From Mycobacterium sp. ITM-2016-00317 (lineage in GTDB: Bacteria > Actinomycetota > Actinomycetes > Mycobacteriales > Mycobacteriaceae), in contig NZ_CP134399.1 of assembly GCF_002968295.1 (NCBI RefSeq), positions 3,286,001 to 3,350,000 on the forward strand: a stretch of DNA of 64,000 nucleotides, read 5' to 3'. The notes under the pieces are model-generated. The model ran no database searches. It saw only the letters and a list, made by a program, of their open reading frames with translations, and was not told where the DNA came from. Shown here in pieces: positions 1-7,190 of the stretch. Made by a program: the position numbers and the translations under genes. How positions within the stretch are numbered: the first letter of the stretch is position 1; each line of letters begins with the position of its first letter.

Positions 1-374
1 ATGAGCGCCGGGATCTGCGCACCACGGACGCCGAATGCGATGCGGCTCATCACCGGGAACGGCACACCGGTCTTCTCCCCCATGAACCCGGACAGGTTGA
101 GCAACAGGAAGAGGAAGACTCCGCCGAGCCCGAGGGCGAGCAGGATCTGCCACCCGCCGAGCCCGAGAGCGAACAGTCCGATGGCGAACGAATAGTTGCC
201 GAGGCTGTGGACGTCGTTCGCCCACAGCGTGAAGATGTTGTACCCACCCCACCGTCGACCTTCGCGCTTGGTGGGCGCGAGATCGGGGTTGTACAGATCC
301 GGACTCACGCCGGCGAACGGGGTTGCATCATCACGACTGGAGTCGCCGATCAGCCCGGTGGATCCTGTGCTCAT
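1..374 (-). CDS. NCS1-family nucleobase/allantoin permease, N-terminal part (cut by window edge)
   Basis: The frame opens with ATG at 374 and runs without a stop to the window edge, giving 124 residues of the N-terminus. It shows a polar cytoplasmic head with the NCS1 landmark region N-P-D-L-A-P then R-R-W-G-G-Y-N-I-F-T-L-W (about residues 29-53). Two hydrophobic segments follow (about 60-75 and 80-95), then F-P-V-M-S-R-I-A-F-G-V-R-G. These are hallmarks of nucleobase:cation symporter-1 proteins such as PucI and allantoin permease. The gene is divergent from the allantoinase gene across a 223-nt gap, so allantoin or a related ureide is the probable substrate (inference). The C-terminal three quarters lies outside the window. 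Confidence 0.85.
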   Translation of the reverse strand, partial: MSTGSTGLIGDSSRDDATPFAGVSPDLYNPDLAPTKREGRRWGGYNIFTLWANDVHSLGNYSFAIGLFALGLGGWQILLALGLGGVFLFLLLNLSGFMGEKTGVPFPVMSRIAFGVRGAQIPAL

Positions 375-420
375 GGACACGCCTGTCACGGTCGGAGCGC
401 CGGCGCTCCGCGCCGCCGCT

Positions 421-561
421 AGAATTCCACTTTGCGGAAGTAATATTCCACAGGTTCGCTAAGTAGCGCGCATCGGGACGCCACCTGTCAACCCTCTGGC
501 GCGATTGACTGTGCTCATGCCCACATCTAGAGTCACCCCCACAGTGGAGTGTGATTTCCAC
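421..561. promoter_or_regulatory. Shared divergent promoter region of permease and allantoinase with candidate operators
   Basis: ATTCCAC occurs at 424-430 and again at 445-451, exactly two helical turns apart. GGAA (436-439) and TTCC (446-449) form a small dyad. A third related element, GTGGAgtgtgattTCCAC, is an inverted repeat at 544-561. The same TTCCAC core appearing three times between two divergent purine-catabolism genes suggests one regulator acting on both. No regulator gene is visible beside it. Confidence 0.4.
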
Positions 562-597
562 GATGAGGAATTATCTCGCCAGCAACGGAGACTACGC

Positions 598-1965
598 ATG
601 ACCGCCGATACCCGCGAGCAGTCGAACCACTCCGATCTCGACCTGGTGGTCCGCGGCAAGCGCACGCTGACGACGGCGGGAATCGTCGCCCGCGAGATCG
701 GTATCCGCGACGGCCGCGTCGTCGCGATCGAGCCGCTGGGCAGCAACCTCCCCGGCACGGAGATCATCGAACTCACCGACGAGCAGGTCATGATCCCGGG
801 CCTGGTCGATACGCACGTGCACGTCAACGAACCGGGCCGCACGGAATGGGAGGGGTTCGACTCCGCCACCCGCGCAGCGGCAGCCGGCGGCGTGACCACA
901 CTGATCGACATGCCGCTCAACTCGATTCCGCCTACGGTCAACGTCGACGCACTCAACGCCAAGCGCGCGGCCGCATCGGGCAAGCTACACATCGACGTCG
1001 GTTTCTGGGGCGGCGCGATCCCCGGAAATACCGGCGATCTGCGCGGCCTGCACGACGATGGCGTGTTCGGCTTCAAATGCTTCCTGCTGCACTCCGGCGT
1101 CGACGAGTTCCCGCATCTCGACGCCGACGAGATGGAGAAGGACATGCGGGTGTTGGCCGAGTTCGACTCCATGATGATCGTGCACGCCGAGGACTCCCGC
1201 GCCATCGATCATGCCCCCACTGCCGAGGGTGACCGGTACAGCCGCTTCCTGGCGTCCCGGCCGCGCGGCGCCGAGAACGTGGCCATCGCCGAGGTCATCG
1301 AGCGTGCGCGGTGGACCGGGGCCCGTGCGCACATTCTGCACCTGTCCTCGTCGGACGCCCTGCCGATGCTGGCGACTGCCAAACGCGACGGCGTCCGGAT
1401 CACCGTCGAGACGTGCCCGCACTACTTGACGCTGCTCGCCGAGGAGATCCCCAACGGCGCGACCGCGTTCAAGTGCTGTCCCCCGATCCGTGAGGCGTCG
1501 AACCGGGAACTGCTGTGGCAGGGCCTGCTCGACGGCACGATCGACTGCATCGTGTCTGACCATTCACCGTCGACGATCGACCTGAAGGACGTCGAGAACG
1601 GCGACTTCGGCGTGGCGTGGGGTGGCGTCGCCTCGCTTCAGCTCGGCTTGTCGTTGATCTGGACCGAGGCAAAGCGTCGTGGTGTGGCACTTACGCGGGT
1701 GCTCGAGTGGATGGCGGCCAAGCCCGCCGAGCTCGCCGGGTTGACCAACAAGGGCAAGATCGCCCTCGGCTACGACGCTGATTTCGCGATCTTCGAGCCC
1801 GAGTCTGCGCAAGTGGTCGACGTGCACAAGCTGCACCACAAGAACCCGATCAGTCCGTACGACGGGCGTGCACTCGCCGGCGTCGTCACGGGTACCTGGC
1901 TGCGCGGCAAGAAGGTCGACTTCACGACCCCGCAGGGCCGGATGCTGCGGCGCGGCGGCGTGTAG
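598..1965 (+). CDS. allB: Allantoinase
   Basis: This 455-residue cyclic amidohydrolase opens the allantoin ring to allantoate, the first step of allantoin use as nitrogen source. The dinuclear metal site is readable: HxH at H73/H75 in V-D-T-H-V-H-V-N-E-P-G, carbamylated lysine K160 in G-F-K-C-F, H196 in V-H-A-E-D, H248 in H-I-L-H-L-S-S, and D321 in V-S-D-H-S-P. D-H-S-P and N-E-P-G are typical of AllB rather than dihydropyrimidinase. I chose ATG 598 because GGAG lies at 587-590. An in-frame ATG at 505 would add 31 residues unlike the family and would place the operator-like repeat inside the gene. It is divergent from the NCS1 permease, a common import-plus-hydrolysis pairing. Confidence 0.93.
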   Translation: MTADTREQSNHSDLDLVVRGKRTLTTAGIVAREIGIRDGRVVAIEPLGSNLPGTEIIELTDEQVMIPGLVDTHVHVNEPGRTEWEGFDSATRAAAAGGVTTLIDMPLNSIPPTVNVDALNAKRAAASGKLHIDVGFWGGAIPGNTGDLRGLHDDGVFGFKCFLLHSGVDEFPHLDADEMEKDMRVLAEFDSMMIVHAEDSRAIDHAPTAEGDRYSRFLASRPRGAENVAIAEVIERARWTGARAHILHLSSSDALPMLATAKRDGVRITVETCPHYLTLLAEEIPNGATAFKCCPPIREASNRELLWQGLLDGTIDCIVSDHSPSTIDLKDVENGDFGVAWGGVASLQLGLSLIWTEAKRRGVALTRVLEWMAAKPAELAGLTNKGKIALGYDADFAIFEPESAQVVDVHKLHHKNPISPYDGRALAGVVTGTWLRGKKVDFTTPQGRMLRRGGV

Positions 1966-2019
1966 CACCGTAGTTGTGGATGTCGGCGTGGTACGTGTTC
2001 CCGCGGACAACCGCAGCGG

Positions 2020-3141
2020 TTACCGCGAACCGGTCTGCAGATCAGAGCGCTGCGCAGAGACAGTGCTCGGCAGAGCACGCACGGCAGCCAGATGCTGCTT
2101 AGTGGTAATGGTTTTGGGGTGTTCGGAGCCCAAGCTGATCTCGAAAACGCATACGGCGCGGACGAACAGGTCGCGTGCCCGCCCATTGTCTCCCTGTTGC
2201 AGTGACAACATCGCCCAGTTGTGCAGTGTCACTGCGACATCCGGGTGATTGGGGCCCAACAACCCGATTTTGACCTCGTACGCTCGCTGATAGCACATCT
2301 CAGCCTGACCGTAGTTCCCACGTATAGCATGCACGGCGGCCAGGTTGTTGAGGATTACCGCTCGATCGTAACGGCATGGTCCGCTGCACTTTTCGAAGAT
2401 GTTCAGAGCGCGTCTGTACAGCTCCTCGGCTTCGTCGAATCGTTGCTGTTCCTGCACCAGCGCCGCCAACGCTGCGATGTCTTCCGCGACGGCTACATGG
2501 TCCGGTCCCAGCGCAGCTCGACGGATCCGAACGGCACGCCGAGCAAAAGTCTCCCCGGTAGAGAAATTTTTCCTCGCGTGTTCGATACCGGCGAGGTTAT
2601 GCCAGAGTGCGGCGACGTCGACGTGATCGTGGCCGCAGGCCGCTTCGACGATCGGCAGCGCTTGTAGGTACAGCGCTTCGGCCTCGTCGAACCGCGCGGC
2701 GTACTTGTACACCACCGCAAGATCATTCAGCAGCAGAGCGACCTCCACTGCGCCGGCACCGTAATAGCGCTCCGCGAACTCGATCGTGTGTAGATAGAGC
2801 CGCTCGGCATCCTCGAGTCTGCCCAAGACCCGGTGTATACGCGCGACGCTGGAGCGGACGGCTATTCCCACAGGCGTCAGCGCCTCGTCCCCGCCGTGGC
2901 CGTTGAGGATGGTGTAGGCGCGCTGGTAGGCGGTCTCGGCTCCGACGAAGTCATTCGACCCCTCGCGGATCGCTCCGATGTTGTGCCAAAGCACCGCAGC
3001 GTTCAAGGTCGACCGGCCCCGGCACACGACCAGGCCGAATGCCCTCAGTGTGCCGAGCCGGCGAATCCCGCGACGTACCGCGCCGCCCTGCGCGGAGCTA
3101 CCCGAGCATGACCTCATTGTGGTTCGACGCCAACCTGGCAT
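2020..3141 (-). CDS. Tetratricopeptide-repeat protein (kinesin-light-chain-like TPR), start uncertain
   Basis: From about residue 45 onward the protein is a run of roughly seven 42-residue TPR units of the kinesin-light-chain type. Typical pieces are L-W-H-N-I-G, F-D-E-A-E-A-L-Y-L-Q-A-L and G-P-D-H-V-A-V-A, each unit ending in G.dHpdvA. Such arrays are protein-interaction scaffolds and no catalytic domain is present. The first 40 residues are arginine-rich and unlike the rest. A small frame with an excellent ribosome site (3098-3247) ends inside this 5' end, so the true N-terminus may come from that other frame through a frameshift. The gene converges on allB, 54 nt away. The partner and function are unknown. 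Confidence 0.7.
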   Translation of the reverse strand: MPGWRRTTMRSCSGSSAQGGAVRRGIRRLGTLRAFGLVVCRGRSTLNAAVLWHNIGAIREGSNDFVGAETAYQRAYTILNGHGGDEALTPVGIAVRSSVARIHRVLGRLEDAERLYLHTIEFAERYYGAGAVEVALLLNDLAVVYKYAARFDEAEALYLQALPIVEAACGHDHVDVAALWHNLAGIEHARKNFSTGETFARRAVRIRRAALGPDHVAVAEDIAALAALVQEQQRFDEAEELYRRALNIFEKCSGPCRYDRAVILNNLAAVHAIRGNYGQAEMCYQRAYEVKIGLLGPNHPDVAVTLHNWAMLSLQQGDNGRARDLFVRAVCVFEISLGSEHPKTITTKQHLAAVRALPSTVSAQRSDLQTGSR

Positions 3142-3247
3142 TGGCGATCGCTGTCGCAGGTCCGATCAGGGCCACGGTGGCTGTGGTCGTGACCAAGCCC
3201 ACCCGAGTCAACAGTGCGCGGATCTGCGCGCGACTTTTTCCGTTCAT
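3098..3247 (-). CDS. Small secreted-type peptide, or the original signal sequence of the TPR protein
   Basis: ATG 3247 is preceded on the minus strand by GAGGAGGAATG, a near-perfect Shine-Dalgarno sequence. The 49 residues start M-N-G-K-S-R-A-Q-I-R, followed by a hydrophobic stretch of about 20 and A-T-A-I-A-N-A, which looks like a Sec signal peptide with an A-x-A cleavage site. Only about 13 residues would remain after cleavage (R-L-A-S-N-H-N-E-V-M-L-G). It stops at 3098, 44 nt inside the TPR open frame. Either it is a tiny exported peptide, or it is the signal peptide of the TPR protein separated by a frameshift. The sequence alone does not decide. Confidence 0.4.
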   Translation of the reverse strand: MNGKSRAQIRALLTRVGLVTTTATVALIGPATAIANARLASNHNEVMLG

Positions 3248-3431
3248 CATTCCTCCTCTTTCAGGACTCCGACTCGATCGTCGCGCAGACGGGCAAGGAG
3301 GACCTCGGTAGCGCACTACGTGTTTTCAGGTCACAACGCCCGGGGTTCCTGAGCACGCCGATCGGCCGGTTTCCCGTCGAGCGCGTCGTATGAAGTTCGC
3401 CGATCAGCGGTGAGGTCCGTACCCTTCCCCC

Positions 3432-4856
3432 GTGAGCGCTATCGACCCCGACAAGCTGAGAACCTGCCTGCAGGTGCTGGCCGACATTGAGGCGTTGCCG
3501 CCCGAACACCCCGACGCCGTCGCCGTGCGCAGGGCCACGGCCGGCATCTTCAAGTCGGTCCGCAAGGCCCGCAGGCACGCCAAACGCGACGCCATCGCGG
3601 CCGCCGACCGCGCCGTCATCGCTGCCACCGCCACGGGCGCACCAGGCCGGATCGACGACGAGACGGCGGGGCTGCCCCTGGTGTCCAACGCCGACGGAGC
3701 CACCGCCGGCACGCTGCAGCGGTCCCGGGCCTGCTACGTCTGCAAGGCCCACCACACTGTGGTCGACGCGTTCTACCACCAGCTCTGCCCGAGCTGCGCG
3801 GCACTCAACAGGGCCAAGCGCGACGCCCGCACCGACCTGACCGGCCGGCGTGCCCTGCTCACCGGTGGCCGCGCCAAGATCGGTATGTACATCGCGCTGC
3901 GGCTGCTGCGTGACGGCGCGCACACGACCGTCACGACGCGCTTTCCGCACGACGCCGTGCGCCGCTTCGCCGCGATGCCCGACAGCGCCGACTGGCTGCA
4001 CCGGCTGCGCATCGTGGGCATCGACCTGCGCGATCCCGCGCAGGTGGTCGCACTGGCCGACACCGTCGCCGCGCAGGGTCCCCTGGACATCCTCATCAAC
4101 AACGCCGCCCAGACGGTGCGCCGCTCTCCGGGCTCGTACGCGGCGCTGGTCGAGGCCGAGCGCGCCGCGCCGACCGAGCTCGAACTCGTCGACGTCATCT
4201 CGTTCGACCGCGTCAGCGACGCCCACCCGGCAGCCCTCGCCGGGAGCCTGTCGGAGCATCACACCCCGCACGCGGTCACCGAGCTCGCGCTCGCGGCGCG
4301 CAGCGCCTCGCCGGAACGGATCGCTGCGGGCACGGCCATCGACGCGGGCGGGTTGCTGCCCGACACCGCACCGGTCAACAGCTGGACTCAGCGGGTGCAC
4401 GAGATCGACGCGATGGAACTTCTCGAAGTCCAGCTGTGCAATCAGACGGCGCCGTTCATCTTGGTCAGCCGGCTGCGTCCCGCGATGGCCGCCTCGACGG
4501 CGCGACGCAAGTACGTCGTCAACGTCTCGGCAATGGAAGGGCAGTTCAGCCGGGCCTACAAGGGGCCCGGTCACCCGCACACCAACATGGCCAAGGCCGC
4601 GCTGAACATGCTGACGCGCACCAGCGCCGGTGAAATGCTCGAGCAGGACGGCATTTTGATGACCGCGGTGGACACGGGGTGGATCACCGACGAGCGCCCA
4701 CATCCGACGAAGCTGCGCCTGGCCGACGAAGGATTCCACGCCCCACTGGATCTGGTCGACGGAGCCGCGCGCGTCTATGACCCGATCGTGCGCGGGGAGG
4801 CGGGCGAGGACCTGTACGGCTGTTTCCTGAAGGACTATTCGCCGGGCAACTGGTAG
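3432..4856 (+). CDS. SDR-fold oxidoreductase with N-terminal zinc-ribbon extension
   Basis: This 474-residue protein begins at GTG 3432. Residues 1-95 are helical and alanine/arginine-rich. A four-cysteine ribbon follows (C101-x2-C104 and C119-x2-C122), then a short-chain dehydrogenase domain from about residue 138: T-G-G-R-A-K-I-G for the nucleotide loop, D-L-R near 190, and N-N-A-A-Q. The catalytic part is odd. A serine in N-V-S-A-M-E-G is present, but the usual Tyr-x3-Lys reads T-N-M-A-K, and a long insertion lies between domain halves. Substrate is unknown. No ribosome site is visible before the GTG. It stands alone with gaps on both sides. Fold confidence is high, function low. Confidence 0.8.
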   Translation: MSAIDPDKLRTCLQVLADIEALPPEHPDAVAVRRATAGIFKSVRKARRHAKRDAIAAADRAVIAATATGAPGRIDDETAGLPLVSNADGATAGTLQRSRACYVCKAHHTVVDAFYHQLCPSCAALNRAKRDARTDLTGRRALLTGGRAKIGMYIALRLLRDGAHTTVTTRFPHDAVRRFAAMPDSADWLHRLRIVGIDLRDPAQVVALADTVAAQGPLDILINNAAQTVRRSPGSYAALVEAERAAPTELELVDVISFDRVSDAHPAALAGSLSEHHTPHAVTELALAARSASPERIAAGTAIDAGGLLPDTAPVNSWTQRVHEIDAMELLEVQLCNQTAPFILVSRLRPAMAASTARRKYVVNVSAMEGQFSRAYKGPGHPHTNMAKAALNMLTRTSAGEMLEQDGILMTAVDTGWITDERPHPTKLRLADEGFHAPLDLVDGAARVYDPIVRGEAGEDLYGCFLKDYSPGNW

Positions 4857-5199
4857 TGGGTTCTGCCCGCCCGGCGGCGGTGATCGGGATACTCGGCGCG
4901 ACCACCTGATCACCAACGTCGCCAACGGTTCCCGCGGGTTACCGGCCGGCCTCGGGGAGCGGGATCGCGGTATCCGGTCATCGCGTGGGAACCGCTTGTC
5001 GGCTTCGTCCGGTACCAGGTTTCCACACGCGCTCCCCCCGCATCGGACCATGGTGCGGGAATCAATCTGATCCGGCCAACGCTGCTGGCTGTTGTGCCGG
5101 CGATGTCGATCGAGGCAGAGCACGCCACATTCATGCAAACCGATCTGCTGTCGACAGAGGCCCGGATCCCCCTCGCCGACAGCGTAGGAGGTGATCATC
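4857..5199. other. 343-nt gap without a gene; leader of the nitroreductase gene
   Basis: I see no convincing coding frame here. An imperfect long-range inverted repeat pairs 4926-4936 (CGGTTCCCGCG) with 4982-4994 (CGCGTGGGAACCG), which could fold a 45-nt stem-loop, and a GGCCGGCC-rich stretch lies between. At 5186-5195 the sequence AGGAGGTGAT is a complete match to the 16S anti-Shine-Dalgarno complement and fixes the start of the next gene at ATG 5200. Confidence 0.4.
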
Positions 5200-5943
5200 A
5201 TGCCAACCTTCGACACTGGCGAGTATCCCGCCGAGAGCGGCACCCGCGCGAGCGATTCTGCGTCGTCGTCGGCGAAGTACCACCTGGGTCTCGACGCCGA
5301 CGATGTGCTGACCACGACCCGTGCCGTGCGCAAGCGCCTCGACCTACACCGGCCGGTACCGCGCGAACTGGTTGTCGATTGCGTGCGGATCGCAACGCAA
5401 GCTCCGAGCGGACGCAACCGGCAGCGATGGGATTTCGTGCTCATCGACGACCCCAAGCAGCGCGCGGCGATAGCCGACATCTGGCGCCGAGGTCTACTCA
5501 CCGGAGTGCCGGGCACCGGGGGCAGCTATGACGCCAGCCGCCGGCCGACGAGCGGACATTCGTGGCGCCGGATCGCTGCCAGCCTCGATCACCTCGCCAC
5601 CCACCTGCACGAAGCGCCGATGCTCCTGATCCCGTGTGTGCGGGTGGATTCCCGCCGTGAACTGACCACAGTGCGCGGCCAGGCGGGTGCCTGGGGATCC
5701 GTACTTCCGGCGGTGTGGAGCTTCATGCTGGCTGCACGCGAACGCGGACTCGGAACCGCCTGGACCACATCTCATCTCAGCTATGAACTGGAAGCCGCTG
5801 AGCTTCTCGGTATCGACGCCGAGCACGTTGTACAGGCAGCGTTGACCCCGGTGGCGTTCACCCGCGGTACACAATTCCGGCCCGGGCCCCGTGCCGATCA
5901 CCGCGAGTTCATCCATTGGAACACCTGGCACCAGACCCACTGA
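5200..5943 (+). CDS. Nitroreductase-family (FMN-dependent) oxidoreductase
   Basis: This 247-residue protein has the nitroreductase fold signatures. T-T-R-A-V-R-K-R-L-D (about 37-46) matches the N-terminal FMN-phosphate-binding arginine motif. A-P-S-G-R-N-R-Q-R-W-D-F (about 66-77) matches the A-P-S-g-x-N-x-Q-p-W region. A C-terminal G-L-G-T-A-W segment matches the second FMN contact. Members reduce nitro groups, quinones or enoates with NAD(P)H or F420H2, and this substrate cannot be read. ATG 5200 is preferred over GTG 5191, which lies inside the perfect Shine-Dalgarno sequence. It converges on the patatin gene, 47 nt away. Confidence 0.85.
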   Translation: MPTFDTGEYPAESGTRASDSASSSAKYHLGLDADDVLTTTRAVRKRLDLHRPVPRELVVDCVRIATQAPSGRNRQRWDFVLIDDPKQRAAIADIWRRGLLTGVPGTGGSYDASRRPTSGHSWRRIAASLDHLATHLHEAPMLLIPCVRVDSRRELTTVRGQAGAWGSVLPAVWSFMLAARERGLGTAWTTSHLSYELEAAELLGIDAEHVVQAALTPVAFTRGTQFRPGPRADHREFIHWNTWHQTH

Positions 5944-5990
5944 TAGGCAAGCACCAGACGCCACTGCGCGACGGCAACTGCTCGCCGGGC

Positions 5991-6980
5991 TCACGCTTCT
6001 GCGTCGGCGGTAGCCGATGGCGCCTTCGGCGGCACAGGCCCACCGCGACACGCACGCAGATACGCCGGGTAGTCCCAGGTCCGCAGGAACTCCTCGGCGG
6101 CGCGCACCCCGCGTTGGTAGAGCGCGTCCCGTTCCTCGGCGCTGATGGTGAAATCGAGGGGACCGACATTCTCAGTGGGTACGAAGATCGTCCGCCGAAC
6201 CGTGCACGGGTCGTCGATGTAGGCGGCGTCCTGGTCGCTGATCAACGTCTCCAAGGCCGCGAACGCCAACGACAGCGGACCATGGATCTCGTGCGTCGGC
6301 GCCCGCCCGGCCGGCGCCGAGAGTCGGATCCCGAAGGTCGGCCAACGCGGCTGGTCGTCGGAGCTGTCGAACAACTGGACCGGGAAGTTCGACAGCAGAC
6401 CACCGTCGACCCACGTGGCCCCGCCGACCTCGACCGGCTGAAACGCGAACGGCACCGCCGAGGACGCGCGCACCGCCCGCGCGACCGGGAACTCGTCGGG
6501 ATCCACACCGTAGTTCGGCAGATCCCACGGAATGCGGACCAACCGACGTCGTGACAGATCACTGGCGGTGACCACCAGCGACCACGCATTGCGCTCCGGC
6601 TCTTCGCCGGTACGCAGATCACCGAACGTGCGAACGCCCAACCCGCCGAGCAGCTCGGTCAGCAGGTTCTCCAGATAATCGCCTCGGTACAGCCCGTTGT
6701 TGGCGGCGAGCGACAATGCCGGGCCCACCACCGGAATCCGCGTGAGCAGCGTCGGGTCGGCGAACTTGGAGTAATCGATCTCCCGCGCGAGCTCGTCGAG
6801 ACGCGACAGCGGTTCCCCGGCGGCCTGAAGTCCCGCGATCATCGAGGCCACCACCGAACCCGCGCTCGACCCAGCGACCCTGGGGAACTCGTAGCCTGCG
6901 GCGGCGAGCACATGCACGGCTCCGACCAGGCCGATACCGCGGACACCGCCGCCTTCACACACCAGATCCGCGCGGTTCAT
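5991..6980 (-). CDS. Patatin-like phospholipase
   Basis: The 329-residue protein carries the complete patatin catalytic set: oxyanion loop G10-G-G-V-R-G15, nucleophile elbow G-S-S39-A-G, and catalytic aspartate D192 in V-D-G-G. These hydrolases use a Ser-Asp dyad to release fatty acids from phospholipids or other acyl esters. No signal peptide is visible, so it is probably cytoplasmic or membrane-peripheral. ATG 6980 has AGGAGG five bases upstream. It is divergent from the carboxylic acid reductase gene across 210 nt. Shared control, with the lipase supplying fatty acids to the reductase, is possible but only inferred. Confidence 0.9.
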   Translation of the reverse strand: MNRADLVCEGGGVRGIGLVGAVHVLAAAGYEFPRVAGSSAGSVVASMIAGLQAAGEPLSRLDELAREIDYSKFADPTLLTRIPVVGPALSLAANNGLYRGDYLENLLTELLGGLGVRTFGDLRTGEEPERNAWSLVVTASDLSRRRLVRIPWDLPNYGVDPDEFPVARAVRASSAVPFAFQPVEVGGATWVDGGLLSNFPVQLFDSSDDQPRWPTFGIRLSAPAGRAPTHEIHGPLSLAFAALETLISDQDAAYIDDPCTVRRTIFVPTENVGPLDFTISAEERDALYQRGVRAAEEFLRTWDYPAYLRACRGGPVPPKAPSATADAEA

Positions 6981-7115
6981 GTGCGCCTCCTTTCCGCACC
7001 TGATCCCAGGCTAGGCCGCCTCCGCCGCGAGCATGTCACCTCTCACCGCCTGCGGACCGCACATGTAGCGGCCGCCGAGCGACTCCACAGCACACTCCCA
7101 GCTCTACCCAGGACT

Positions 7116-7132
7116 ACATAGCCTCCCTATGT
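7116..7132. promoter_or_regulatory. Inverted repeat in the lipase / carboxylate-reductase divergent promoter
   Basis: ACATAG (7116-7121), five spacer bases, then CTATGT (7127-7132) form a perfect 6-bp-arm dyad about 60 nt before the reductase start. Its place between divergent genes suggests an operator. The regulator is unknown. Confidence 0.35.
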
Positions 7133-7190
7133 TCGTTGTGCCGGGTGACGGCCTAACGCCGCCGTCCGAACCGATCGACGGGGAGACTTC

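Noticed and set aside
505..597. Extended N-terminus for allantoinase from ATG 505
   Set aside because: No ribosome site; it covers the palindrome at 544-561; the added residues are unlike the family.
3261..5516. A 751-codon open frame on the minus strand opposite the SDR gene
   Set aside because: It is arginine/glycine-rich with no domain, and it spans the antisense of a well-supported gene and two gaps. Long antisense frames are expected in high-GC DNA.
5094..5531. A plus-strand frame overlapping the nitroreductase start
   Set aside because: It is arginine-rich without motifs, and the perfect Shine-Dalgarno sequence serves the nitroreductase ATG.
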